Part shown: piece by piece, positions 1 through 9,223 of the stretch | How the letters are laid out: the number at the start of each line of letters is the position of its first letter | Position numbering within the stretch: the first letter of the stretch is position 1 | NCBI GenBank assembly: GCA_016789785.1 | Contig: JAEUQE010000030.1 | Span: 1-53,057 of the forward strand | Length of the DNA: 53,057 nucleotides | Source: Bryobacterales bacterium | GTDB taxonomy: Bacteria; Acidobacteriota; Terriglobia; Bryobacterales; Bryobacteraceae | Reading direction: 5' to 3' | Made by a program: the position numbers and the translations under genes | The notes under the pieces: model-generated | The model's database searches: none | Seen by the model: the letters and a program-made list of their open reading frames with translations, nothing else | Told to the model about the DNA's origin: nothing

Positions 1-1584
1 GGCGGGAATCCGGAACCAGAACTCCGACCCTTTCCCCGGCTCCGAAATCACCCCGATCTCACCGCCCATGGCCTCCACCAGGATCTTGCTTAAGGAGAGC
101 CCCAGACCGGCGCCGCCATATCTCCTGGTGTCCGTTGAGTCGGCTTGCTGAAACTCTTCGAAGATGGTGGCCTGGCTCTCCTTCGCGATGCCAATGCCCG
201 AATCCACCACCGCAAGCCGCAACCAACGGTCCTCGTATCGAACGGAGATCAGCACCGTGCCCTCTTCTGTAAACTTACAGGCATTCGTAAGCAGATTGCC
301 CAGCACCTGGCGGATCTTCTTTCCGTCACCATTGAAATAGACTGGGCTACCAACTTCAAAATCGATTGCGATGTGAAGGTTTGGCTTTGCCTGCAGGCTC
401 GGGTCACACAGCGTGACGGCCTCGGCCATCACCGTCTCGATCGAAAAACGCGCGGTATCCACACCGGGTTTGCCGGAACGCAGTTTCGAGAGTTCCAGGA
501 TGTCGTTCAAGACACCCAGCAACGATTCGCTGCATACCCTGGCTGCGCGCACGTACTCGCTCTGCTCAGCATTCAGCGGCGACGACCCCATCAGTTCGAG
601 CATGCCGAGGATGCCGTTCATCGGCGTGCGCAACTCATGGCTCATGTTCGCCACAAACTGCGACTTCACCCGGTTGGCTTCCTGCGCCCGCACAAGGGCA
701 AGCGAGATGATCTGATTCTTGCGCCGCAGGACGAAGGCAAAGACGCCCATCGCCGTCAGCAACAGCGCAGCCACGGAGAGTGACCAATACATCGACATGC
801 GCGCGCGATAGCGTTCCACCGCACGGACCAGAAACTTCGTACCACCGGAGGCGCCCGCCAGATACTTCGTGATGATCTCCGTGGTCTCGCCAGACATCGC
901 AAGCTTGTCGATGCCATCACGGATCAGATCGGCAATCGCCGCCGTCTCCGGGCGGGTCATCAGACTCACCTCCAGCACCGCGCCAGGAACAGTGACGAAG
1001 CGGAAGTCCATTGCGCGGCAGGAAGAGGGACGAAGCAGCAGGAAGAGATGCAGATAGTTGATGTCGCCGAACATACCAGCGGTCTCACCGCGGCAGATCG
1101 ATGCCATCACGTCATCGGGCTTAACGAAGTAGCGGGGCTTGGCAAAGGAAAGCTTTTTCGAAAACAGCATCCGGTTGACGCTGAAGTCCTGAACGGAGAT
1201 GGAGTGTCCGGCGACATCCTCCAACTCGCGAATGTTCAGCTTCCGGTCGACCAACAGCAACCAGTCGGTTTGCCAGTATGGCCGGGTGAAATGGAATTTC
1301 GCCTTTCGCTCAGGCGTCGGAAACCCTCCGAACCAGATGTCGAAGCTCTTCTTTTCCAGCCCTGTTTCCGGCCCCTCTGGCGAGTATCTCCAATGAAGGC
1401 GAATCCCCGCACCCCTCGCGGCCCCCTCCAGCATCTCGTAGGTGAACCCATGCATCTGACCCTGTGAGTCGCGGTATGCATACGGTGGATACTCCAGGTA
1501 TCCCACTGTCAGCACGGGCCTAGCCGCCGACACCGATGCCGCAACAACCAGCGCGAATCCCAATAACTCGAAGATTCTCTGCAC
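1..1584 (-). CDS. Sensor histidine kinase with periplasmic solute-binding (SBP_bac_3) input domain, 3' end cut by window
   Basis: A hydrophobic N-terminus is followed by a family-3 solute-binding fold (about residues 20-250: the stretches LTVGYLEYPPYAY and FDIWFGGFPTPERK are typical). A membrane segment follows (about 268-290), then the HisKA dimerisation box NMSHELRTPMNG with the phospho-acceptor His316, then a HATPase domain with DSGIGI and GGAGLGLSL motifs. The protein should sense a small molecule in the periplasm and phosphorylate an unseen response regulator. The frame runs off the left edge at the end of the ATPase domain, so a receiver domain (hybrid kinase) cannot be excluded. The start is the GTG at 1584, directly after an in-frame TAA; no strong ribosome site is visible. 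It is the third gene of a minus-strand group, 78 bases after the PQQ-like propeller gene, so the propeller proteins may be functional partners (inference). Confidence 0.9.
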   Translation of the reverse strand, partial: MQRIFELLGFALVVAASVSAARPVLTVGYLEYPPYAYRDSQGQMHGFTYEMLEGAARGAGIRLHWRYSPEGPETGLEKKSFDIWFGGFPTPERKAKFHFTRPYWQTDWLLLVDRKLNIRELEDVAGHSISVQDFSVNRMLFSKKLSFAKPRYFVKPDDVMASICRGETAGMFGDINYLHLFLLLRPSSCRAMDFRFVTVPGAVLEVSLMTRPETAAIADLIRDGIDKLAMSGETTEIITKYLAGASGGTKFLVRAVERYRARMSMYWSLSVAALLLTAMGVFAFVLRRKNQIISLALVRAQEANRVKSQFVANMSHELRTPMNGILGMLELMGSSPLNAEQSEYVRAARVCSESLLGVLNDILELSKLRSGKPGVDTARFSIETVMAEAVTLCDPSLQAKPNLHIAIDFEVGSPVYFNGDGKKIRQVLGNLLTNACKFTEEGTVLISVRYEDRWLRLAVVDSGIGIAKESQATIFEEFQQADSTDTRRYGGAGLGLSLSKILVEAMGGEIGVISEPGKGSEFWFRIPA

Positions 1585-1662
1585 TTATAGTGCTCATCGG
1601 CGCAATCTGGAGCTTTTTGAAAAGGGGGCCTGGGCGGTTGCCGCGGATCTCAACAGTTACGT

Positions 1663-2901
1663 TCAGCGCACAATCGCGACGCGCAACAACTCCCGATCGT
1701 TCCGCACAATCATGTGACGATTCGCAAACGCCGGATGCACCCAGTTCACCGCACCCAGAGCACGCCGCCCACCACCGGTGGAAGTTGGCTCAATCAGCTT
1801 CGCCCGGCTGATTTCGCGATAGCCCTCGGGCTTCAACTCGCCAACAATCAACTCGCCGCGATCGTTGTAGAACAGGTAGCGATCCCGATTGCGGATAATA
1901 AACGCCGTCGCGTTACGCGCGCGCTCCACAGTCACTTGCTGTGTCTCCCACACGCGTTCCCCAGTCGAGCGCTTCAAACATCGCAGTTCTCCATACGCGC
2001 AGATCCCATAGATGTAGCCCTCATCGATCACCGGCGTGACCATCGCCGCATGAATCGTCTCACTGCGCACTTCCGACTGGCTATTGCCTCGCCACAACAA
2101 TTCGCCGTTGTCCAGACGCAGCAGCCGCGCCCCTTGAAAGAACGCGGTCACCAGCAGATGCGGCCCATCGGTAACCGGAGTCGCGATCGGCGTGTTCATG
2201 TGGATGCGATAAGGATGCTCCCACTCGACCTTGCCGGTCGCCGCATCGAGCATCGAAACAGCGCCGGCGTGCCACACCGCTACCCGACGTTCCTCCACAA
2301 GCAACGGCTGCGAATAGCCGGGCTCGCTATCCGGCGGCAATGCGCGCCATTGCTCGCGGCCAGTATGCTTATCGAACGCGATCACCTTCGCGTCCCTGCC
2401 GCCAACCACAGCGATCAACAGGTTGCGATAGGCCAGGGGCGCGCTGGCGAAGCCCCATGTTGGCAGTTCCGCATAGTAGTCCGCACGATAGTCCTTCCGC
2501 CACACAAGCGATCCATCCTTCGTGCGCAGGCATCGCAGTTCACCGGCCGCGCCGAGCACATACACGCGGTCGACATCCACGGTCGGCGTCGCGCGCGGAC
2601 CCAACGCGTACTCGAGGCCGCGATAGTTGACGGACCACTCCACTTCCCAACGCGGTTTGCCGTTGCGCTCGTCGAACGCCAGCACGCGCTCCACGCCGTT
2701 GCCATAGTCGGTGACATAGACCGTGCCGTTTGCCACCGCCGGGCCCGCAAATCCCGCCCGAATGGGCACGCGCCAGGCGACTCGGGTTTCCGCGAGATTC
2801 TCCACGCGCACTTCGTTCCACACGCCGCGCCGCCCGCGCCCACGCCACTCGGGCCAATCCTCGGCTTGCGCCAGACAGAGCAATGCAAGCAGCAATCTCA
2901 T
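1663..2901 (-). CDS. Exported PQQ-like (BamB-type) beta-propeller protein
   Basis: 412 residues with a short signal peptide (MRLLLALLCLAQAEDWPEW). Repeated blades contain the pattern A-x-D-x-x-T/N-G-x-x-x-W, for example AFDERNGKPRWE, AFDKHTGREQW and MLDAATGKVEWE, which define the PQQ-like eight-blade propeller. The opening motif W-P-E-W-R-G is common in secreted members from Acidobacteria and Planctomycetes. No catalytic PQQ-dehydrogenase residues (vicinal Cys pair, H-D-x-W-D) are present, so this is probably a structural or binding propeller and not an enzyme. Its start overlaps the stop of the NHL gene by four bases (2898-2901), which indicates translational coupling. Confidence 0.85.
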   Translation of the reverse strand: MRLLLALLCLAQAEDWPEWRGRGRRGVWNEVRVENLAETRVAWRVPIRAGFAGPAVANGTVYVTDYGNGVERVLAFDERNGKPRWEVEWSVNYRGLEYALGPRATPTVDVDRVYVLGAAGELRCLRTKDGSLVWRKDYRADYYAELPTWGFASAPLAYRNLLIAVVGGRDAKVIAFDKHTGREQWRALPPDSEPGYSQPLLVEERRVAVWHAGAVSMLDAATGKVEWEHPYRIHMNTPIATPVTDGPHLLVTAFFQGARLLRLDNGELLWRGNSQSEVRSETIHAAMVTPVIDEGYIYGICAYGELRCLKRSTGERVWETQQVTVERARNATAFIIRNRDRYLFYNDRGELIVGELKPEGYREISRAKLIEPTSTGGGRRALGAVNWVHPAFANRHMIVRNDRELLRVAIVR

Positions 2902-3806
2902 GGGCGGAAGATCAGAAGACTCCCGGGACGGCGTCCCGTGAGCACCTCTCCTTTCGGAGTCACGTCAATCGAGTGACCGAACGACTCAATCACTCCCGTC
3001 ACCTTGCCGTCTGCTGGATCCAGGCGCATCAACCAGCCTTCGGCGCCGTTCGGGACGTTGCGAGGTTGCGTGCCAATCCACAACTCGCCGTCCGGAGTGA
3101 AGTTCAAGCAGAACGTCTTGCCGTGGTGAGTCCACATGCCGAGAAACCGGCCTTCCGGCGTGAACCACTGGATGCGCCCGTTCTCGCGATCCGCGACGTA
3201 GACACGGCCACGGCGATCAAGCGCAATGCCGTGCGGCACCTGCAGTTCTCCTGGTCTGCTGCCTGCCTTGCCCCACTCGCGAATGCGTTTGCCATCCGGG
3301 GTGTAGTGCAGCACACGCGTGTTCTGATAGCCATCGGAGACGTAGAAGTCTCCGTTGCTCGCAAACGCGATGTCCGTAGCTCCGCAGAATGCGTTCTTCG
3401 GTTGCGCCGGCAGCTCCACACGCACCAGCATCAACTGCCGGCCGCTAGGATCGAACTTGCGAATCGTGGAATCGCCTGCGTCGACGGTCCACACGTTGCC
3501 TTGCGGATCGATGCGGATGCTGTGGGGAATCGTGTAGAGCCCTCGGCCCCAGGATCGCAGCACCTTGCCATCGCCTGACGCGACGATCACCGGGTCCGCT
3601 TCCTTGCCCCGTTGGAGGATGTAGATTTCACCGTTGCGCGACACAGCGGCGGAGGAGACCATCTCGACATTCTGCGGCGGATGCAGGGACAGCGCACTCA
3701 TCGTGTGAGGCAGCCGTGGGGAGGCGGCCACCAGGGCCCGCAACCGGACGGTTTCCTCGGGCTCCTGCGCCGAGAGCACGCCGAGCAGTGCAAGCATCAC
3801 AAGCAT
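2898..3806 (-). CDS. Exported NHL-repeat six-bladed beta-propeller protein
   Basis: 302 residues with a signal peptide (MLVMLALLGVLSAQEP). NHL-type blades are clear: IPHSIRIDPQGNVWTVDAGDSTIRKFDPSG, split over neighbouring strands, then ATDIAFASNGDFYVSDGYQN and VPHGIALDRRGRVYVADREN. The His and Asp/Tyr pattern resembles peptidyl-alpha-hydroxyglycine alpha-amidating lyase-like propellers, but family membership alone does not establish that reaction here. It is first gene of the minus operon with the PQQ-like propeller. It is divergent from the acetyltransferase gene, with a 56-base space that must hold both promoters. Confidence 0.85.
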   Translation of the reverse strand: MLVMLALLGVLSAQEPEETVRLRALVAASPRLPHTMSALSLHPPQNVEMVSSAAVSRNGEIYILQRGKEADPVIVASGDGKVLRSWGRGLYTIPHSIRIDPQGNVWTVDAGDSTIRKFDPSGRQLMLVRVELPAQPKNAFCGATDIAFASNGDFYVSDGYQNTRVLHYTPDGKRIREWGKAGSRPGELQVPHGIALDRRGRVYVADRENGRIQWFTPEGRFLGMWTHHGKTFCLNFTPDGELWIGTQPRNVPNGAEGWLMRLDPADGKVTGVIESFGHSIDVTPKGEVLTGRRPGSLLIFRP

Positions 3807-3862
3807 GCTGCTATCTCACCACAAGCCGGTGTTGCGTTGCGGCAAGTGCGAACATAGGTGGC

Positions 3863-4624
3863 ATGCCTCTCGCGGCCCGCTTGTCAGAACTGGAGGAAAT
3901 CGCCCCGTTGCGCGTGCAGTACACAGCGGAGATGAATTGCCAGGTGATCCATCACTCCATCCATTCCCGGCTAGGTTGGACACAGGAATACGCCATTGAA
4001 GTGGATGGCACGGCCGGAGGATACGGCTCCGTGGCGGTGGCGGGCCCCTGGCAGGACGCGCATACGCTCTATGAGTTCTACGTCGTGCCGGAACTCCGCA
4101 CGCGGGTCTTCGAGATCTTTGAAGCGCTGCTCGCGGCAAGCGCGGTGACGCGCATCGAGACGCAGACCAATGATGCGCTGCTGACCACCATGCTGCACAC
4201 CTATGCGGGGAAGATCGAGGTCGAATCGATTCTGTTTGAAGACGCAGTGGAGACCACGCTCGAACCCGGTGGCGCGAGCGTTCGGCACTCCGTTCCCGAA
4301 GATGTTCCCCAACTGAAGCGCCATGAACTGGACGATGCCGCGGGATGGGTGATGTGCGTGGATGGCGAGATCGCGGGCGCTGGCGGAGTGCTCTACCACT
4401 ATAATCGCCCGTATGGCGATGTCTACATGAGGATCGCGGAACGCTTTCGAAAGCGCGGGCTCGGCGCGTTCCTCGTGCAGGAACTCAAGGCCGCCTGCCG
4501 CAGAGGAGGAAGCGTACCGGCAGCGCGTTGCAACGTGGCGAACGTTGCCAGCCGCCGCACGTTGCAGAAGGCGGGCTTTGTGCCATGCGGAAATCTGATC
4601 ACGGGTGAAGTGACATCGCAGTGA
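3863..4624 (+). CDS. GNAT-family N-acetyltransferase
   Basis: 253 residues. The C-terminal half carries the GNAT acetyl-CoA-binding pattern: a beta strand (DVYMRIAERFRKRGLGAFLVQELK, with R-K-R-G-L-G as the Q/R-x-x-G-x-G/A loop) and then the ASRRTLQKAGFVPCG segment that closes most GNAT domains. The N-terminal half looks like a second, degenerate GNAT unit. The ATG at 3863 is chosen because it follows AGGTGG closely and starts a plausible cytosolic protein; the frame stays open further upstream. The substrate cannot be deduced. Confidence 0.8.
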   Translation: MPLAARLSELEEIAPLRVQYTAEMNCQVIHHSIHSRLGWTQEYAIEVDGTAGGYGSVAVAGPWQDAHTLYEFYVVPELRTRVFEIFEALLAASAVTRIETQTNDALLTTMLHTYAGKIEVESILFEDAVETTLEPGGASVRHSVPEDVPQLKRHELDDAAGWVMCVDGEIAGAGGVLYHYNRPYGDVYMRIAERFRKRGLGAFLVQELKAACRRGGSVPAARCNVANVASRRTLQKAGFVPCGNLITGEVTSQ

Positions 4625-4652
4625 ACCCACTCGGGGAACCCACGCGGTGAAC

Positions 4653-5093
4653 TCACTCGATCCAGCCCGGCCATGGATAGAAAGGAACGAAGCGGATTTC
4701 GCGCACAGTGACCATGGGAAACGCGCCCCAGGCGATGAACTGCCAGAAGAGCGCGGACAGCGCGGCCCACAACACCTGCGATGCGACAAGCGGCCAGGTG
4801 ACACGCATGGACGCTTCCTGTGCCTGCAGCACCGGCATGAATCGCAACAGCGCAAGCGGAGGCTGCAAGGTGGCCGATGCGCAGGCATAAACGAACAGAT
4901 AGAACGATGGTGAGATCAGCATCCACTTGTCCCACCATGCGTACAGGCGCACACAACGCCACACAATGAAGGCAGCACTCGGAATCGCGACACCCGCAAC
5001 AATTAGCACAGCGCCCGTGACGACAATCGTGCGGATGCGGCGCTGCTCGATCAGCAGCAGCGGATTGACACCATCCTGTATCGGAATCTTCAC
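4653..5093 (-). CDS. Small integral membrane protein of unknown function
   Basis: 146 residues, starting at GTG 5093 behind a good AGAAGG ribosome site. Three hydrophobic segments are visible (about residues 22-46, 57-80 and 101-125), with aromatic residues at the predicted membrane borders. No motif that I recognise. It is divergent from the first TonB-dependent receptor with only 43 bases between the starts, and converges on the acetyltransferase gene. Code on the minus strand continues open above the chosen start, but that part would overlap the receptor gene and reads as its shadow. Confidence 0.65.
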   Translation of the reverse strand: MKIPIQDGVNPLLLIEQRRIRTIVVTGAVLIVAGVAIPSAAFIVWRCVRLYAWWDKWMLISPSFYLFVYACASATLQPPLALLRFMPVLQAQEASMRVTWPLVASQVLWAALSALFWQFIAWGAFPMVTVREIRFVPFYPWPGWIE

Positions 5094-5136
5094 GCAACCT
5101 TCTTCATCATTGGCGAATCTAGTTCTTGGGACTCGG

Positions 5137-8100
5137 ATGAAACTCATCGTCATTCTCGCACTCCTGCTTACCACTGCCGCAAGCGCGCAAGAACGCACCG
5201 GCTCGCTGACCGGGAAGGTCACGGATGCTTCGGGCGCCACGATCGCCGGCGTTGAAGTAGGGCTTCGCAACCCGCAGACCGGCTGGGAACGCAGTGCGCT
5301 TCGCACGGCGGAAGACGGCTCATACCAGTTTCTGTTTGTTCCTGTCGGCGAGTATGAACTCACCGCACGCAAGAGCGGCTTTCAGCCTTTGACGCATGAG
5401 GGCATTCGCATCAGCGTGAATCAGGCCGCACGCATTGATGTGACGCTGAACATCGCGGCGACTGAGCAGACCGTCACGGTCACCGGCGATGCGCCGCAGG
5501 TCAACACGCAGAACGCAGTGGGCGGCGTGACGATTGGCTCGCGGGAGATCGCCGAGTTGCCTCTCAACGGCCGCAACTTCATTCAACTGGGAACGCTGAT
5601 TCCCGGAGCGGTGCAAGTGCCCTCACGCTATGAGGTGCAGGGGCTATCGCCGTCACGCAATGGATTCTCGATCAACGGGCAGCGGACTCAGTCGAACAAC
5701 TTTCTTCTTGATGGCGTCACCAACAACGATGCGAATTTCAACGGCTACGTGCTCACGCCACCACCGGACGCACTGGAACAATTCAAGATCATCACGAGCA
5801 ATTTCTCGGCGGAGTATGGGCAGCAATCGGGGAGCGTGGTCACCGCGATCACCAAGGCCGGCACGAACCGCTATCACGGCAACGTGTGGAACTTTCTCCG
5901 CAACGACCGTCTGGATGCGCGCGACTTCTTCTCCACATCGCGCCCGCCGCTGCGGCAGAATCAGTTCGGAGGTTCCCTGGGTGGCCGCATTGTGCGGGAT
6001 CGCACCTTCTTCTTCGGCTACTACGAAGGGCTTCGCGCACGCGTCGGCACGGTGCAGAATGTCGTTGTCCTGACGGACGCAGAGCGCGGTGGCAACCTCA
6101 GCGGTCTCACGCCTGCGCCGCTGGATCCAACCGCAGCCAATCAACCTTTTCCGGGAGGCGTGATTCCTCGCAGCCGCATCAGTCCGATTGCCACGGCGCT
6201 GCTTGACACCTTCGTGCCATTGCCGAACTTCGGCGCCAACCGTTTCAATCGAGCGCCGTCCATCGCCACGGATGGCGATCAATTCGGCATTCGCGGCGAC
6301 CATCGATTCTCGGACCGCAGTTTTTGGTTTGCGCGCTACTCAAGCAATCAGAGCAAGACTCGCAATCCGTTGGGCGCGGGCTCGTTCTCACCGGCGGGGT
6401 CGAATTCGGAAGAGCAGGTGCACACGGCGGTTCTATCCAACACCTACGCGCTCTCGCCAAACAAGATCAACGAGGCGAGCATCTCCTTCCTGCGTCTGTT
6501 CGGACGCCCGGCAACATGGAGCGGCGAAGATCTCACTCGCTATGGATGGCGCTACTCACCCACTGAGCCGACGGCACAAGGCGTGCCGATCGTCTCGCTT
6601 TCGGGATTGTTCTCTATCGGCGATGTCGCCCAAAGTTGGACACAGCTTGCGCGCAACACCTACCAGGCCTCCGATAACTTCAGTTGGATCCAGGGGCGGC
6701 ATACGCTGAAGTTCGGCGGCGACTACCGGCTGCAGCAGATCTATCTGGTGTTTCCGAACCGGCCCAATGGCGACTTCAGTTTCGCTGGCAATCTTTCGCG
6801 CAACGTGATCGGCGACTTCCTGCTCGGCCTGCCCAGCCAGTTCCGGCAAGGCGGCGGACAGCCAGCGAAACACTTCGTTGGTCACAACGCGGGCTTCTAT
6901 CTACAGGACGATTGGAAGGTTACACCGCGCCTCACCTTGAACCTCGGGCTGCGCTACGAACTACCTCTGCCGTATTACGACAAGCAGGACCGGATGGCGT
7001 CGTTTCAACCCGGCCGTCAATCGACCGTGCGCCCCACCGCGCCATCGGGACTGCTGTTTCCCGGTGATGCCGGAGTTCCGCGTGGCACCATCGCCACAGA
7101 TACGAACAACTTCGCGCCGCGCTTTGGCTTTGCCTACGATCTGACGGGCAACGGACGCACGAGCATTCGCGGCGGCTATGGGCTTTACTACGATGCCGCG
7201 CCGGGCTTGGCGGTGTTTCAGAACATCAACATTCCGCCGTTTAATCGCTTCATCCAGATCGATGGACCACCGTCATTCGCGAACCCGTATCAGAACTTCG
7301 CAATCAATCCGCAGGTGGATCCCAATCGCGACTTCCCTTGCCCGTGCCTGGTCATCGGGTTCTCGCCGGACTTCCGGACACCGTATTCTCAGCAGTTCCA
7401 CTTCACCGTACAACGGCAGCTTCAGCGCAATCTGCTGGTCGAAGCCGGCTACGTGGGATCGCTGGGACGAAAGCTCGGCGGCTATCTGGAAGTGAATCCC
7501 GCCACACCCGGAGCGGGCGCGACGCTTCAGAATACGCAGCAGCGGCGGCTCTATCGCGACTACAATCTCATCCGGCCGACGTTCAGCCGTTTCAACAGCC
7601 ACTATCACGCGTTGCAGACGCGCATTGAGAAGCGCTATTCGGCGGGCTTGTGGTTCCAGGCTTCGTACACATGGGGCAAGGTGATCGACTACCAGTCATC
7701 CATCAACTTCGGCGGCGAGAACCGGCCGCAGGACGCCTTCAGCCTCCAGGATGTCCGCGGGCTCGCGGCGTTTGATGTGCGTCATCGCTTTGTTGCGAAC
7801 TATGGCTATGAGTTGCCGTTCTTCCGCGATATACGTGGCTGGGCGGGCAAAGCGCTCAGAGGCTGGCAGCTTCAAGGCATCGTCGCATCGCAGACCGGCG
7901 GGCCGTTGACGATCACCGAATCGCTCGACTTGAGTCTGCGCGGTCTCAGCGCGGATCGTCCCGATCAGATTCGCGGTCCGAATGACGGGCCTCGTGCCGT
8001 GCAGCAGTGGTTCGATACGGGGTCATTCTCACGCCTGCCGGCGCTTGCGGGAGGTCAACGGTCGGGCACGGCCGGGCGGAACACGGTGATCGGCCCGGGT

Positions 8101-8307
8101 CTGGTGCAGACGGATCTCTCGGTGTTGAAGCGCTTCGCGATCACGGAAGAGCACCGGCTGGAGTTCCGTATGGAGATGTTCAACGCGTTCAACCGTGCAA
8201 ACTTCCGCGATCCGGCCACCGTGATTTCGCAACCTGCGACCTTCGGTGTGATTCAGGCGTCACGGCCGGCGCGGATCATTCAGTTCGGCCTGAAATACGG
8301 CTTCTAA
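5137..8307 (+). CDS. TonB-dependent receptor, Oar-like, with carboxypeptidase-regulatory-like N-domain (1)
   Basis: 1056 residues. Signal peptide (MKLIVILALLLTTAASAQ), then a CarboxypepD_reg domain (about 24-105: GSLTGKVTDASGATIAGVEV), a plug domain (about 120-240: LPLNGRNFIQLGTLIPGA, FLLDGVTNND) and a long outer-membrane barrel. The barrel ends in an aromatic terminal strand (QFGLKYGF), as needed for Bam insertion. These receptors import large or complex ligands across the outer membrane of Acidobacteria; ligand unknown. Start ATG 5137 is set by the signal peptide; an upstream in-frame extension lacks one. No neighbouring transport or catabolic genes indicate a substrate. Confidence 0.93.
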   Translation: MKLIVILALLLTTAASAQERTGSLTGKVTDASGATIAGVEVGLRNPQTGWERSALRTAEDGSYQFLFVPVGEYELTARKSGFQPLTHEGIRISVNQAARIDVTLNIAATEQTVTVTGDAPQVNTQNAVGGVTIGSREIAELPLNGRNFIQLGTLIPGAVQVPSRYEVQGLSPSRNGFSINGQRTQSNNFLLDGVTNNDANFNGYVLTPPPDALEQFKIITSNFSAEYGQQSGSVVTAITKAGTNRYHGNVWNFLRNDRLDARDFFSTSRPPLRQNQFGGSLGGRIVRDRTFFFGYYEGLRARVGTVQNVVVLTDAERGGNLSGLTPAPLDPTAANQPFPGGVIPRSRISPIATALLDTFVPLPNFGANRFNRAPSIATDGDQFGIRGDHRFSDRSFWFARYSSNQSKTRNPLGAGSFSPAGSNSEEQVHTAVLSNTYALSPNKINEASISFLRLFGRPATWSGEDLTRYGWRYSPTEPTAQGVPIVSLSGLFSIGDVAQSWTQLARNTYQASDNFSWIQGRHTLKFGGDYRLQQIYLVFPNRPNGDFSFAGNLSRNVIGDFLLGLPSQFRQGGGQPAKHFVGHNAGFYLQDDWKVTPRLTLNLGLRYELPLPYYDKQDRMASFQPGRQSTVRPTAPSGLLFPGDAGVPRGTIATDTNNFAPRFGFAYDLTGNGRTSIRGGYGLYYDAAPGLAVFQNINIPPFNRFIQIDGPPSFANPYQNFAINPQVDPNRDFPCPCLVIGFSPDFRTPYSQQFHFTVQRQLQRNLLVEAGYVGSLGRKLGGYLEVNPATPGAGATLQNTQQRRLYRDYNLIRPTFSRFNSHYHALQTRIEKRYSAGLWFQASYTWGKVIDYQSSINFGGENRPQDAFSLQDVRGLAAFDVRHRFVANYGYELPFFRDIRGWAGKALRGWQLQGIVASQTGGPLTITESLDLSLRGLSADRPDQIRGPNDGPRAVQQWFDTGSFSRLPALAGGQRSGTAGRNTVIGPGLVQTDLSVLKRFAITEEHRLEFRMEMFNAFNRANFRDPATVISQPATFGVIQASRPARIIQFGLKYGF

Positions 8308-8312
8308 CTATG

Positions 8313-8336
8313 GCCAAAAATGTTTGAATTTTTGGC
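8313..8336 (+). terminator. Perfect 9-bp hairpin just after the first TonB-dependent receptor gene
   Basis: GCCAAAAAT (8313-8321) pairs with ATTTTTGGC (8328-8336) across a six-base loop, six bases after the receptor stop codon. The stem is A/T-rich at its inner end and no T-run follows, so it is not a classic Rho-independent terminator. It may act as a 3'-end or stability hairpin. Confidence 0.4.
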
Positions 8337-9206
8337 TGCGCTCAGCGGTCAGCACCCGAGCGGGTCGAGATCCCCGCTCATGGAACCTGAAACTTGATCT
8401 GGACAGGAGCGATGATGGCACGATCTGGCCGAAATCCGGCAACTCCGAGGCGGAAGGTTCTGGAGAGCTTCTGAATCGGTGCGTCGAGCAGGGGGTTCGC
8501 CAGAGCCACGTTTCAGAGCTTCAGTCGTGGATTGCTGGTGGTGCTTTCGCAGTCCGGGTGTCGGGTCTCAAGCGACACTGGCAAAGCCGGAATGCTGCGT
8601 GCAGGGATCTGCGCCGGCCCTGAGGCGTCCCCTCGAGAGGGACGCGGGGGCTGCGCTACCGTGTACGGGACCGCATTGACGAACCTCGCATCCTCTTTAT
8701 TCGGTTCCCAAGTCGAAAAAAGGCTTGTGTACGGGCAATAACTGTGGTAAATGTCTCGATGTAGGATGGGCAAAGGCGCGGGCATGGCCCCGCCTGAAAA
8801 TGGGCTCCGCAAGGTGAGCCCCGGATGTAGTCGTCGCAGACTGGGGAGTCCGCCGTACGTGACGGTTCGAACCCACAGCCTCTATCACCTTAGCCAACTC
8901 CCGCGCTCCGGCGGGGCGGGCACGATCTCCTGATCCGGCGCCGGATGCGGAAGGCCACAAATTCGCACCACAGATTCGCACCGAAGCGGCGGGCGTTGAT
9001 GCGTCTCTCTTAATCACGAAATTCGCGTCAAATCGCCGGCCTTTCCGGAGCCGAATCCAACCACAATCACGAGTTTGCTTCCGCGCATGAGGCCTTTAGG
9101 CCGTCATTGCGGGCCATCACACGCTTGCTGCGCGCTACCTCAGCGCCTCCACATGTCGCCCGCAGCGGTAAGCCTGTCATTGAATCCTGAAGAAATAATG
9201 TGCATT
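8337..9206. other. Long non-coding interval with clustered inverted repeats
   Basis: I see no convincing protein here. Structure is concentrated between 8625 and 8870. A GCGTCCC/GGGACGC hairpin lies at 8625-8645. A GGCGCGGGC/GCCCCGCC hairpin with a three-base loop lies at 8775-8794. GGGCTC/GAGCCC lies at 8802-8821, and smaller stems at about 8829-8842 and 8853-8865. A perfect palindrome ATCCGGCGCCGGAT lies at 8933-8946. The adjacent small hairpins suggest a structured RNA or the remnant of a ribozyme-like mobile element (for example a group II intron fragment), but no reverse transcriptase residues are readable. The promoter of the protease cluster should lie in the last part. Confidence 0.4.
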
Positions 9207-9223
9207 GAAGGAGGAACCATCCA

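Noticed and set aside
1714..2976. Open frame of 420 codons on the plus strand
   Set aside because: Mirror of the PQQ-like propeller gene, whose blades are clear.
8860..8875. tRNA-like GGTTCGAACCC string
   Set aside because: The T-arm stem does not pair with its surroundings and no anticodon or acceptor arm fits around it.
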